Positions 1-11,935 of a stretch of 64,000 nt of DNA are shown here, piece after piece. The translations under genes were made by a program, and so were the position numbers. The notes under the pieces were generated by a model. That model made no database searches and was not told the DNA's origin. It saw only the letters and a program-made list of their open reading frames with translations. Numbering within the stretch: position 1 is the first letter of the stretch; every line of letters starts with the position of its first letter. Source of the stretch: Paraspadella gotoi (taxonomy: Eukaryota; Chaetognatha); NCBI GenBank assembly GCA_051294375.1, contig CM119265.1, forward strand, positions 16,176,896-16,240,895. Reading direction: 5' to 3'.

Positions 1-124
1 TCTCCGTCCCCGTCTCATCCCAACGGGGTCTTCGTCTGTTATTTTTTTCCCCTCTCTCCTTTTCTTCCTCGACTCGGGAATTCGTCGTTTGGTTCTCGAC
101 CCATTTTTCATTCCTCTGAATCGT

Positions 125-285
125 TTTGTATTGTCCTACTCTCTTCTCTCTCTCTCTCTCTATCTTCTTCTTCTCTTCTCTCTCTCTCTCTCTCTCTTCT
201 CTCTCTGCTCTCTTCTCTCTCTCTCTTCTCGTCTCTCTTCTCTCTCTCTCTCTCTTTCCCTCTCTCAACCTCTCCTCTCTCCCTC
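125..285. repeat. (TC)n low-complexity array
   Basis: An impure run of TC dinucleotides with TTC interruptions. The open frames across it on both strands are Leu/Ser or Arg/Glu repeats produced by the dinucleotide itself, so no gene is called. Confidence 0.9.
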
Positions 286-1076
286 TCGGGGAAAAAAATG
301 AATAGAAAATTCATACAGAAAAGGAGAGATAATGGAAGAGAGATTTCCCTCGTAGATATTTTCCATCGGTTTTCCTTTTTTATCAGTTTAACCCTTTCAA
401 TTATGACGCTGGAAGGTGAAGCCTTTGAAAACCGAAGTCCACCTTTAACCCCGAAATCCAATCCACACTTTTGATTCACCAACCGAAACTTTTTTTAGTC
501 GGCCCCATTTAAAAAATTCATTAAATCAACCAAATGATTTTTTAAACTTCGTTGGCTAAATTACAGCCGGGAAATTGTGAGAACCGATATTAAAGCCAAA
601 TGTTTTCATCGATCGGGAGCGAGATGACCCGAAATATCTACTGTGTCGCGCAACAGGAAAACCTAAGTTCGATGTGGGGCATTTTGACAAATGTCACAAA
701 AACAGTTCGTAGGAGAATTAAACTTTTGCAAAGACGTTAATGTACGTAATGTTGTGTAAATTTTGTGGCAACTATTAATTAATTTGAAAGTAATTTTTTA
801 TGCATTTATTTATCCTTCGAGGCGATGGCTACAACAACAACTACGACTGACTTCTCGAGCAAATCTCGATGAGGAATCACGCGAGCATCTGGCGCCGATC
901 GCTCCTTCCGGTGCCGATTTTTTTTTGTCGTTGTTGTTGTCGTCGTTCCAGGTCATTCGCGTCGTTGTTGTCGTTCCGTTCCTCGTTGTTGTTCTTGTTG
1001 TCGTTATTATTGGCGCGGTTCGTTTTTCCTTTGAGCTGGGGTCATCAGGTCGCCTTTTTTTTGATTGTCACAGAAA
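286..1076. other. Non-coding stretch with TTG/TCG-rich tract
   Basis: I see no gene here. Positions 920-1010 are a degenerate run of GTT/GTC triplets. The rest is AT-rich single-copy-looking sequence without splice-bounded coding signal. Confidence 0.6.
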
Positions 1077-1165
1077 AGAAGAGAGAGAGAAGGAGAGAGA
1101 GGAGATGAGTAGAGAGAGAGAGAGAGAGGAAAGAAGAGAGAGAGAGACGAAAAAATGAGGATGAG
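1077..1165. repeat. (GA)n array
   Basis: Impure GA dinucleotide array. It is the first of several GA arrays at the left edge of the duplicated block A. Confidence 0.85.
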
Positions 1166-1431
1166 AGAGAGGAAGTCCTTGTCTTCTCTCTCAAATTGCT
1201 TAACAACAAAACCAGGTAGATGAAGAAAAGGAAAAAAAAGCGATGCAATACATTTGCTTTTTCCATGAAATGCAATCATTAATTTGCTCAAACAATCGAA
1301 GTCTGCGACTTTGGTCCAGCGTTGTGTTTGAGGGCGTCGACCGCCGCGACAACCAAGTCAATTCCAATTAGTTGACCAGAGTTGGAGCCGGTGAATCGAG
1401 AAGAGAATAGTGTGTGTGGGGTGTACGTGTG

Positions 1432-1440
1432 ACAGAGAGA

Positions 1441-1523
<83 letters not shown>

Positions 1524-1529
1524 AGGAGA

Positions 1530-1591
<62 letters not shown>

Positions 1592-1734
1592 GAGGATAGA
1601 GAGAGAGAGAGAGAAGAGAGACAGAGAGAGAGACGAGAGAGAGACAGAAGAGAGACAGAGAGATGAGAGAGCACAAGAGAGAGAGAGAGATGAAGAGAGA
1701 GCAGAGAGAGAGAGACAGAAGACAGAAGAGAGAC

Positions 1735-1768
<34 letters not shown>

Positions 1769-1770
1769 TA
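1432..1770. repeat. Long (GA)n array
   Basis: About 340 bp of nearly pure GA repeats with occasional GAA, GAC and GAT interruptions. The long Leu/Ser open frame on the minus strand is only the translation of this array. Confidence 0.95.
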
Positions 1771-2093
1771 TTCGAGGGTCAGCAAATCGCACAACATATA
1801 CGAAAGATCAACGACCGCGAATCGAGTTGAGTTTTTCGCGACGTCAGGTCGACGGTCAGACGTGGGCGAGATTTCTCCCTCTTTCGCTCCTATATACATT
1901 TATTATACGTACATTTATTGTAACCACCGAATCTGAACAACTCCCTCCCTGTTTTAGACTCTCTAATTTTCTTTTCTCTCATCGAAACCTCTCTCTCTCT
2001 GTCTCTCTGTCTCTCTCATCTTAGTAGTCGTTATCTTTATCGTCGTCGCTTTCATCTTCGTTATTGTAGTCGTCGTCTCCATCGCATAATCAC

Positions 2094-2139
<46 letters not shown>

Positions 2140-2390
2140 ATCCGACGCAATCGTTTCTCCCAAACTTGAAATTCAAATCGAATTTTCTTTCTTCTCAAAT
2201 CTTCATTGTTTCCCTTTTGCGTGAACAATCGACGTTTGCATTTTTAGATTCTTTGTCGTCGTCGTTGTCGTCGTCGTCGTCGTCGTCGTCGTCGATCTGC
2301 AGACTCGACATGATAAGATGATGTGCGTTCTCTGGCCTAACATGTTACGTTTTTATTCAAATGATAGTAATGTCAACAAAATCAATAACA
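1771..2390. other. Non-coding stretch with (GAC)n and (GTC)n tracts
   Basis: Contains a GAC run at about 2094-2141 and a GTC run at about 2262-2297. No coding signal beyond the triplet repeats. Confidence 0.6.
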
Positions 2391-2410
2391 ATAATAATCT
2401 AAATAATCTA

Positions 2411-2500
<90 letters not shown>

Positions 2501-2576
2501 CATAATAATAATAATAGTAATAATAATAATAATAATAGTAATAATAATAATAATAATAATTAATAATAATAATAAA
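2391..2576. repeat. (AAT)n microsatellite
   Basis: About 185 bp of AAT/ATA trinucleotide repeat. In one frame it reads as poly-asparagine and in another as poly-isoleucine; neither is credible as a gene. The equivalent array in the second copy is at 9645-9835 and is more broken. Confidence 0.95.
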
Positions 2577-3365
2577 AATGTTTTAACCAAATATCCATCC
2601 GCTTCATTTTACAGTTATTACCAATTTCATTCCATCTCACATCACATCCCATCTCATCCCATCTATTTCCCATCGCTTTCCCATCTATTCACCATCTCTT
2701 CCCACCTCGACTTCTTTCTCTCGATATTCGTCCCTAATTCGATTTCTCTGAATCGAGAAATCGAATCAACGACACAAACCACATCTTTTTTTTTTTTTAT
2801 TTTTTTTTTTTTATAATTTTCTCATTTGAGATGGTTGATACCGTATTGCAATTTAGGTTTACTTTTGAATCTGCGATGAAAAACATCCTCTTTACATCTA
2901 AGTTTTTACAACGGAAAGAGAAAACTTTCAGTTACGCAACCTAGAAAAGATGAAGGAAAATAAGAAAATGAGCCAAAAAACGGTTTTCCGTAAACGTTGG
3001 TGTTTCACTTAAGAAATGAACGCCATTTTTTTTTCATCGGGCGATTTGATAGGAGAAACATTGAGTTTCTCCGCAAAGAGTTCTGCTATCGTCACTAAAA
3101 ACTGATGACCCAAAAGACCGAAACAACTCGAGGAAAAAAACAATGGATCACGTGACATGTCACCTATGGGTCGGTGATTTGTGACAAAATGAATACAGAT
3201 GAACTGAGTTTAAAGGACAAACATCAAGAAAACACTTAGTCGACCCTATCATTTACATTATTTTTTATACCAGTCGAGAACAATTTTAGAAAAAGTCAAT
3301 TCTGACTAAAAACGATGCTTTGACTTAGATTTATGTAGAAATTTTAAATTTGTCCTAGTTTTTAC
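2577..3365. other. Non-coding AT-rich stretch
   Basis: No gene seen. It includes imperfect CATCTC/CATCCC repeats around 2625-2710 and an A/T homopolymer zone near 2785-2815. Confidence 0.6.
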
Positions 3366-3403
3366 TGTTTTTTCCTTTATTTTTTATTTATTTTTTTTAT
3401 TTT

Positions 3404-3496
<93 letters not shown>

Positions 3497-3558
3497 TTTA
3501 TTTATTTATTTTTATTTATTTATTTATTTATTTTTATTTATTTTTTTTTAATTTATTT

Positions 3559-3630
<72 letters not shown>

Positions 3631-3660
3631 TTATTTAATTATTTATTTATTTATTTATAT
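3366..3660. repeat. (TTTA)n microsatellite
   Basis: Nearly 300 bp of the TTTA tetranucleotide with a few TTTTTA interruptions. The matching array in the second copy (about 10680-10910) is much more disrupted. Confidence 0.95.
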
Positions 3661-3899
3661 AATAATTAAATAATATTATTCTCGCTCTATTGAGAAGAAA
3701 GCAAGAAATTTTCTGGGTTTTTTTTATGATCCGGAACTTCACGATCTACTAGAACTTATATTTTTTTTTCTTTTATATTTTTGGTTTTGAGCGCAGGAAG
3801 TAAAAGCAAAACCTTGAAGGTAAATTCCGCGCAACTTTTACGAAAACCCTTTGAAGCTCGTTTCAAGGAGATGGGATCAAAAGAACGCGACCAGAGAGA

Positions 3900-3940
3900 A
3901 AGAGTGGGAGAAGGAGAATGATAGAGAGAGAGAGAGAAAT

Positions 3941-3974
<34 letters not shown>
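3900..3974. repeat. (GA)n array
   Basis: Short impure GA array inside block A, just upstream of the interspersed repeat at 4122. Confidence 0.8.
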
Positions 3975-3979
<5 letters not shown>

Positions 3980-4121
3980 AGAAAATGATGGATGCGACAC
4001 TCGATAAAACTGACGCAAGAGCTCGGAGACCTGGGCACCCGAATTCTGGGGGATAAGGATCTTTCATATAATAAAATTTAATGGTTTTCAGGTTAAGATG
4101 AATTAGACGTTGAGCAAAAAA

Positions 4122-4306
4122 AGTGAAAGGTATGGCAACGGCCGGGTTGCCTGTGATGACTATTGGGATGGGGCATCTCACTGATGGCTTTGGGGGCTTC
4201 CGACCCTCAGTGACACCTCCTGCTGTGGGTGGATGGTCGATTCTCCCTCTGAGACAATGGGAACGGTAATTGATGTGAGGCGGTGTGAATATACCGCCAC
4301 AAAGGT
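4122..4306 (+). repeat. Short interspersed repeat family S, copy 1 (SINE-like)
   Basis: This ~185-bp unit shares ordered motifs with 11428-11612, 16908-17156 and 20668-20936: CCGGGTTGCCTGTGATG, then GGGGCATC, then GGGGGCTTCCGACCCTCAGT, and at the end GAGGCGGTGTGAAT followed by ACCGCCACA. The dispersed copies differ in internal length and flanks, as expected of a short retroposon. The motif GCTTCCGACCC is only loosely like a pol III B box, so the class is an inference. Confidence 0.6.
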
Positions 4307-4554
4307 TTATTAGAAAAGAGGAAAAAAAAGAAGAAATATACATGCTATTGACAAATAAGTGAACAGTTTCGCCAATTTAACCAAATATATACATATATTA
4401 TCTCAATTAAACGACCGTCATTTATTCACCACTTTCAAATTAAACGTTTATTAAATTAAAAATGTTAGATAATATCGAAGGACCCCTGCGACGCCTGGCG
4501 GTACTTTTACGCTGCAACTCGATTTTGAAAAATGGTGTCTTTGCGCGGAGGAAT

Positions 4555-4568
4555 TTCTCCTCTCTCCC

Positions 4569-4664
<96 letters not shown>
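4555..4664. repeat. (TC)n array
   Basis: About 110 bp of TC repeats with TTC interruptions. Its partner in the second copy is at 11878-11968. Confidence 0.9.
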
Positions 4665-4665
<1 letters not shown>

Positions 4666-5205
4666 GTTTTCGCGTCTGTCTCTTCCGAGGCACTTCTTTT
4701 GATGTTAGCTCTTTTTTCCCTTCCCCTCGTCCCAGAACAACCTCGTCCGACGGTTTTAACGTCGCCGATAAATTACACGCCAATTAATGCCAGTTTGAGC
4801 GTAAAGGAGGCAAAAACCCTCGAAAGTTACGCAAATGGGAACGAAGGGACAAAAATGCGGACAAATGCTTCGAGATACTCGGACTGAGAGAGAAAAGTTG
4901 CCTCGCGACGAACAAGAGGCGTCCCTCACATCCGACCCCTTCCACAGCCTCACTAAACAAAAGTACTTCGAGCTCCCGCTTTGCATTTTCCCCGAATATC
5001 GTCGGCATAAGTCATAATTTTCTCAGCTTAAGAAAGAGCGAACGTGAAAGAAAGAGAGAAAGTGACCACTGGTTCGGTTTATCATCGACTCTGCAAAAAT
5101 CCGAGTCTTTTGAAAGACAACTCGGAAAATTTATTCAATATTTAATTCTCTCTTCAAATTTTGATGATGAAACATTTCTTTGAGACCTCGACGACGAAGT
5201 TTTTC

Positions 5206-5207
5206 GA

Positions 5208-5294
<87 letters not shown>

Positions 5295-5297
5295 GCC
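5206..5297. repeat. Pure (TC)n array
   Basis: About 45 uninterrupted TC units. The partner array at 12549-12690 in the second copy is interrupted and longer, a pattern typical of replication slippage or read error. Confidence 0.95.
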
Positions 5298-5379
5298 ATC
5301 CCTCTCTCAATATCTCTCTCACTCTTTCTCTCACTTCCCCATAATGATAATCCCACAACCTCTCTATTGATTCATATCC

Positions 5380-6090
5380 CTCTCATTCCCGGGATTGCCG
5401 CAAGCATCGACTCCCCCTCTCCCCCTCAGCTGGGGTCAATGACGTCCGCATATTTTATTTTTCGTTTGACGACGACGATGACGAAACCTGTATATACCGA
5501 CGATCCCCAAAATGATTAATCTTATAACGATAACGTTTAATAACGAGCGCCCTCCGCCTTTCGCAGGCTCTTCTACTTACTTATGGTGAATATGGTGATT
5601 AGAATTCCCCGGACGGCCACGGAAACAATGGCGATGAAGATAACGACGACGAAAACGACGACGACGACGACTGCGTTTCTGCATAAAAATGGCCGAAAAA
5701 TCGTTAATCAGGATTTTACAAGAAAATTGCGGGACGCAATCACGAGAATTTCGTGTTAACCATCTCGAGCTTCTTTTTTTTTTTCTTTCACGACATGAAC
5801 CGTCTCCCCTCGAAGAGGCCTAATCCTCGTTCTCTCTCCAATCCCCCCGAGGATTTTTCAAGCCTTTCTCTCCAAACTGTCTCCCTAACATCCTCTCGCT
5901 CTCTGTCCACGTGAAGACGGCGTGATTGTCGCCCGGCAGATCCTCATTTCGGCGTGAATTGGAAACCGATGAAGTCGCTACGAATCTTTAAGGACGAGGA
6001 GACGCGAAGGGCGGGCGAGCGACGTCCGCCATCTTGCGGCGGCGGCGGGCGCTGTGTTCCGTTATCGGGAGGGGACGACATTCTGGATTC
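5380..6090. other. GC- and CpG-richer stretch, possible regulatory region
   Basis: This stands out from its AT-rich surroundings. It holds a CCCCTCAGCTGGGG palindrome-like element, a TGACGTC CRE-like site near 5440, GAC runs near 5645 and a GCGGCGGCGG tract near 6035-6048. On the minus strand GCAAGATGGCGGAC (around 6022-6037) resembles both a YY1 site and a strong start context, but the frame it opens closes after 14 codons. I infer only a possible promoter-like island; no gene is attached. Confidence 0.3.
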
Positions 6091-7156
6091 TCCTCTTTAT
6101 TTCCCTTTTTCATCATGAACTTATTTTTCTCACTTTTTTATTTCTTTTTTTTTTAAACTCGGATTTAAATTATCATTTTATACATCCAAAGTTTATCAAA
6201 TAGTGTTTTTTTTAGCGATTCCGTACAAGTTAATATTATGTCTTAACGGATTTACTTTATTTATTTTTTTAGCCTCGGCCTTCTTTTTTGCCTTTACTTT
6301 TTCAGGCTCAAACCAGTTGTCAATTGAAGATACCAAAAAGTCGCCCGAAATACTAGCCAGCCTTTATCTCTTTCTTGCCAATCTTTTCGTTTCCGCCTTT
6401 TGCCTTCTCAGTTTTCCTTGTCGGATCTTTGATTCTCCTCCTCCTCCTCCTCCTCCTCCTCCTCCTCCTCTTCCGCCACTACTTCCTCCACAACGATTTG
6501 TGAAATTGGATTTTCCAGACTTGATACCCGAAAAGTCTTTCGAGTCGGAAGAAAGTCTGGGAATCTTGTTGCCAGGCGACCTGGGACGCGGGATCAGCAC
6601 CTCGAGAGATAACGAATGAACTCAGGGATTTAGGCAAAGGCGCGTTTAGCAGGTGACGAGGAGGTTCCGTGAGGTACCATGGCTACCCCTCAAAAAAAGC
6701 TGGTAGGGTTTTTAAAGGGTGCGAAAACCTTCCGAATGAAATGACACGGGGTCAGGCGAGCGTACGGAGGCCCGAGAATATGAAAGGTGCCTCAACTTTT
6801 CCCTATTCCATTTTCGATTTTCGATTTTCTATTTCCTTCTATTTTGGGGAAGTCTGTAGCGGTAGTATTTCATACCCCGTAATTCGTCCTATGGCGCCGG
6901 AGGTAACAAGAGCTCCTCCCAAACCAAAGGACGAGGGTTCGCGCCCTGCTGATTCACACAAGACAGCGCGACGGGGCGTCTAACTCCACCTGTCGTGACT
7001 GACTTCAGCCCGATCCGATGTTCGCCACCTTGTGTGCAAGAGACGGTGAACTGCTCGCGGCATCGTCTTCCACTAGACACTAAATTCTTGGCTTGGACAT
7101 TGACAAATGGATTCCCCGCTGGTTGAAGCTCAACTTTAGATTTCTTAAGTCGCCAC
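6091..7156. other. Non-coding stretch with T-runs and (CTC)n
   Basis: No supported gene. A (CTC)n run at about 6434-6475 gives the poly-Pro and poly-Gly open frames here. The rest is part of block A and is matched, with indels, at 13540-14650. Confidence 0.6.
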
Positions 7157-7166
7157 NNNNNNNNNN
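7157..7166. other. 10-N assembly gap
   Basis: Ten N. The ~38 bp on either side are near-identical (gctggttgaagctc through cttaagtcgccac), so the gap joins two overlapping ends rather than skipping missing sequence. Confidence 0.95.
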
Positions 7167-7488
7167 GCTGGTTGAAGCTCGACTTTAGGTTTCTTAAGTC
7201 GCCACTCAAATTCTAAAATTGCAACTAGAAGTTGAATGCATATATTATATAGCTTTTGCTGTTCTTGCCTTCCCAATAAAAAAATTTGAATTATTTTTTT
7301 GAAAGAATAAATATATATATTTTTTATATATATTATTCTACGTGAGTCTATACCACTTTTAATGGAATCAACTGTACTAACGGTTTCGCCAAACAGCGCC
7401 CTCTTTCGCTTTATCGAATTATATTTAAAAAATCGACTAACAATATTATTAAACGTTGCCACGTGCTTTTTTATTCGCCCAACTTTAT

Positions 7489-7748
7489 TATGAAATTGGT
7501 ACAACCAATATAAAAATTATCCATTCATTTAATAAATAAGCTATCTTGCCCCTGACTTTGGACAGGCTTTGGTGGTTTAAGGCCTCCATCACTCTTACAA
7601 GATAATGACATAGCAGGTCCCTGCAAGCTTTCAATCAAGACTCTCTCACAGTCTCGTTTATTCACTCCCAGAGTACCTGGCTTCCCTATCAATGAAGTGG
7701 AAAATATTTCAAAGAATGTTTCAATTGTATGAAAAGACCACTCCCTTA
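7489..7748 (+). mobile_element. 260-bp insertion element, copy 1 (polymorphic)
   Basis: The same sequence recurs at 45411-45666 with about 93-95% visible identity. It starts near aattggtacaaccaatataa and ends ccactcccttaag. In the parallel block at 14940-14960 the flanks TTTATTATG and TTTTTTTG are joined directly, so that copy lacks the insertion. TATG borders both ends here and may be a target duplication. There are no terminal inverted repeats and no coding capacity, so the class is unknown: a small non-autonomous element. Confidence 0.65.
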
Positions 7749-7775
7749 AGTATGTTTTTTTGTTTTTTTTGGTAT

Positions 7776-8163
7776 TTTTTAAACCTTTTTTTCTCTTATT
7801 GAGTTTTTTGCCCGCGTAAGAATATTTATGGAACAGCACCAGACTTTTATGAGTATTATCGATAAATGATTAGTAATTTATTGAATTTGAATTTTATTTT
7901 AAAAATTGAAATTTAAATTTATAATGGGTTGTGATGAAGTTGGTTCACATTTACGTCAATTAGAACGACAATTATGTTTTTTTAATATCGAATTTTCCTC
8001 CAACGCCATTTTTTTTTTCTCACAGCGCAAGAGGTTTTTGGTCTCTCGCGATATTTCGTTACGTTGTGGAAATAATTGAATTTACGATGTACGATATCTG
8101 ATATAAAATTAGTATAATTTTCATAATGTCGTTAAACTTAAACTGCTATTTCAGCTTGCAAAT
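7776..8163. repeat. Tail C, copy 1
   Basis: Starts at aacctttttttctcttattg and runs to the N gap. It is almost identical to 8174-8553 directly across the gap, and occurs again in noisy form at 14970-15375. The pair across the gap is best explained as two contig ends that overlap but were not merged. No gene. Confidence 0.8.
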
Positions 8164-8173
8164 NNNNNNNNNN
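8164..8173. other. 10-N assembly gap
   Basis: Ten N between two near-identical ~380-bp ends, so probably an unresolved overlap. Confidence 0.95.
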
Positions 8174-8720
8174 AACCTTTTTTTCTCTTATTGAGTTTTT
8201 TGCTCGCGTAAGAATATTTTGGAATAGCACCAGACTTTTATGAGTATTATCGATAAATGATTAGTAATTTATTGAATTTGAATTTTATTTTAAAAATTGA
8301 AATTTAAATTTATAATGGGTTGTGATGAAGTTGGTTCACATTTACGTCAATTAGAACGACAATTATGTTTTTTTAATATCGAATTTTCCTCCAACGCAAT
8401 TTTTTTTTTCTCACAGCGCAAGAGGTTTTTGGTCTCTCGCGATATTTCGTTACGTTGTGGAAATAATTGAATTTACGATGTACGATATCTAATATAAAAT
8501 TAGTATAATTTTCATAATGTCGTTAAACTTAAGCTGCTATTTCAGCTTGCAAATATTTAACAGACACTCTAGAACGAAAGCAAAAAGGACAAAAGTGTCT
8601 TTCTGGTCCAATAAAGGGAAAACATGACAAACAGAAAGAGAACGACTATCAAGCCAACGACTAACGAGAAAGATTTAGGGTCCAATCAATTACCCTATTT
8701 TGCTTCTTTCTTTCTTTTTT
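8174..8720. repeat. Tail C, copy 2
   Basis: Repeats 7776-8163 and continues to about 8720. Positions 8560-8720 are matched again at 15370-15555. No gene seen. Confidence 0.8.
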
Positions 8721-8739
8721 TGCTATTTCCGTGTGACCA

Positions 8740-9003
8740 GAGGGAGGGTGAGAGAGGACTGAAGGAGGAAGGAGAGAAGAGAGCCATGGAATCTGAGCGA
8801 GAGAGAGATGAGAGTGAGAGATTGAGAAGAAGAGAGAGAGACAGAGACATGAGAGAGAGAGATGAGAGATGAGAGAAGAGGAGCAGAGACAGAGAGACAG
8901 AAATAGCAGAGACAGAGAAGAGAGACAGAAAGAGCAGGACAGAGAGAGAGAGAGTGAGACGAGACAGATGAGAGAGATGGAGAAAATGAGAGAGAGAGAG
9001 AGA
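8740..9003. repeat. Impure (GA)n array
   Basis: About 260 bp of GA-rich repeat with GAC and GAT interruptions. It occupies the same place relative to block A' as 1432-1770 does to block A. Confidence 0.85.
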
Positions 9004-11895
9004 GTATTCGAAGGTGTCAGGCAAATGCACAACATATACGAAAGAATTCAACGACCGCGAATCGAGTTGAGTTTTTCGCGACGTTCAGGTCACGGTCAGA
9101 CGTGGGCGAGATTTCTCCCTCTTTTCGCTTCCTATAATATATCGTACATTTATTGTAACCACCGGAAGCTGAACAACTCCTCCCTGTTTTCGATCTCTCT
9201 AATTTTTCTTTTCTCTCATCGAACCTCTCTTCTCTGTCTCTCTGTCTCTCTCATCTTAGTAGTCGTTATCTTTATCGTTCGTCGCTTTTCATCTTCGGTA
9301 TATTGTAGTCGTCTCTCCATGCATAATACCACACACGACGACGACGACGCCGGACGACGCGACGCACGCGACGAATCCGACTCAATCGTTCTCCCAAACT
9401 TGAAATTCAAATCGAATTTTCTTTCTTCTCAAATCTTCATTGTTTCCCTTTTGCGCGAACAATCGACGTTATGCATTTTTAGATTCTTGTCGTCGGTCGT
9501 TCGTTCGTCGTCGTCGTCGTCGTCGTCGATCTGCCAGACTCGACTTGATAAGATGATGTGCGCTTCTTCTGGCCACACTACATTTACTGTTTTATTCAAA
9601 TGATAGTGAATGTCAACAAAAAAATCAATAACAATAATAATCTAAAAACCTAAATAATAATAATAATAATATAATAAAATAATTAATAATAAATAATAAT
9701 TATAATAATAATATAATAATAATATAAATAGTAATAATAATAATAATAATAATACATAATAATATGATAATAAGTAATATAATAATAATAATAATAGTAT
9801 AATAATAATAATAAAATAATTAATTAATAATAATAAAAAAATGTTTTAACACAAATAATCCATCCGCTTCATTTTACGTTATTACCAATTTCATTCCATC
9901 TCACATCACCCATCCCATCTCATCCCATCTATTTCCCATCGCTTTCCCATCTATTCACCATCTCTTCCCACCTCTCGACTTCTTTTCTCTCGATATTCGT
10001 CCCTAATTCGAATTTCTCTGAATCGAGAAATCGAATCAACGACACAAACCACCATCTTTTTTTTTATTTTTATTTTTTTTTATTATTTTCTTCATTTTCG
10101 AGATGGTTGATACCAAGTTTATTGCAATTTGGTTTACTTTGAAATCTTGCGATTGAAAAACATCCTCTTTACATCTAGAGTTTTTACACAATCGGAAAAG
10201 AGAAAACTTTTCAGTTACGCAACCTAGAAAAGATGAAGGAAAATAGAGAAATGAGCCAAAAAAACGGTTCCGTTAAACGTTGGGTGTTTCACTTAAGAAA
10301 AGAACGCCATTTTTTTTCATCGGGCGATTGCATAGCAGAACATTGGAGTTTCTCCGCAAAGAGTTCTGCTATCGTCACTAAAAACTGATGACCCAAAAGA
10401 CCGAAACAACTCATCGAGGAAAGAAAAAACAATGGATCACGTGACATGTCACGCTATGGGTGGTTGATTTGTCGGGGACAAAATGAATAAGATGAACTAG
10501 TTAAAGGACAAACATCAAGGAAAACAACTTAGTCGACCCTATCATTTACATTATTTTTTATACCAGCTTCGAGATACTTTAAAAGTCAATTCTGACTAAA
10601 AATCGATGCTTTTGACTGTTTTTGTTAGAATTTTAATTTGTCTCAGTTACATGTTTTAATTTCCTAGTTTTCTTTTATTATTTTTATTTTTATGTATTTA
10701 TTTATTATTTTTTATTTATTTATTTATTTATTTATTTATATTTATTTATTTTATTTATTTATTTATATTTATTATGTTATATATTATTTTATATTATTTT
10801 TGTTAATTATTTTTTTATTTATATTATTATTTTATTTATGTATTATTTATTTTATTTATTTATTTAATTTGTATTAATTATTTTAATTATTTATTTATGT
10901 TTAATATATAATAATTAATAATATTATTCTCGCTTTCTTGAAGAGAAAGCAAGAAATTTTCTGTGTTTTTTTATGAGTCCGGAACTTCACGATCTTACTA
11001 GAACTTATATTTTTTTTCTTTTATATTTTTGGTTTTTGAGCGCAGTGAAGGTAAAAGCAAAACCTTGAAGCGTAAATTCCGCGCAACTTTTACGAAAACC
11101 CTTTGAAGCTCGTTTCAAGGAGATGGGATCAAAGAACCGACCAGAACCATCGAAGACGAAGAGAAGGGGAGAGTGAAGAGAATACGCTAGAGATCGAAGA
11201 GAGAGACGATAAGAATGACAGAGAGAGAGACGAGAGAGAGAGAGAGATGGAGAGAAAATGAATGGATGCGACACTCGATAAAACTGACGCAAGAGCTTCG
11301 GAGCAGGGCGCATGCGGCACCCGACATTCTGGGGGATAAGGATCTTTCATATAATAAAATTTAATTGGTTTTTTCAGTCGTTAAGATAGCATAGACGTTA
11401 TAGACAGATCTCACAAGTGTGAAAGGTTATGGCAATAAGGCCGGGTTGCCTGTGATGACTATTGGGATGGGGCATCTTCACTGATGGCTTAGGGGCTTCC
11501 GACCCTCAGTGACCACCTCCTGCTTGTGAGGTGGATGGTCGATATCTTCCCAATCTGAGACAATGGGAACGGTAATTGATGTGAGGGCGGTGTTGAATAT
11601 ACCGCCACAAAGGTTTTTTTAGAAAGAGAAAAAAAAAAGAAATATACCTCTATTGACAAATAAGTGAACAAGTTTCGCCAATTTACCAAATATATAATAT
11701 ATATTCTCAATTAAACGACCGAGTCATTTATTCACCACTTTCAAATTTAAACGTTTAATTAAATAAAAATGTTAGATAATATCGAAGGACCCACCTGCGA
11801 CGCCTGGCGGTACTTTTACGCTGCCAACTCGATTTTTGAAAAAATGGTGTCTTTGCGCGGAGGAATTTCCTTTCCTTCCTCTCTCTCTCTCTCTT

Positions 11896-11935
<40 letters not shown>

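Larger units (their letters stand above)
1771..7488. repeat. Block A, first copy of a ~5.8-kb duplicated segment
   Basis: This segment recurs in the same orientation at 9004-14950, in the same order and with the same internal landmarks: a GA array, (GAC)n, (AAT)n, (TTTA)n, a short interspersed repeat, two (TC)n arrays, a GC-rich stretch and (CTC)n. Differences between copies are mostly one-base insertions and deletions, many in homopolymers, which looks like uncorrected long-read error rather than ordinary divergence. No host gene is recognisable in it. It may be a real tandem duplication, a second haplotype placed in line, or an assembly product. Confidence 0.85.

Noticed and set aside
1288-1899. 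A 203-residue Leu/Ser open frame on the minus strand, and similar frames at 30034-30726 and 63140-63703
   Set aside because: They are translations of (GA/TC)n arrays, which have no stop codons in these frames. They have no non-repeat domain and no splice support.
2318-2590. Poly-Asn frame on plus and poly-Ile frame on minus
   Set aside because: Both are read from an (AAT)n microsatellite.
10692-10877. A hydrophobic Tyr/Leu/Phe-rich membrane protein
   Set aside because: It is the translation of the broken (TTTA)n array.
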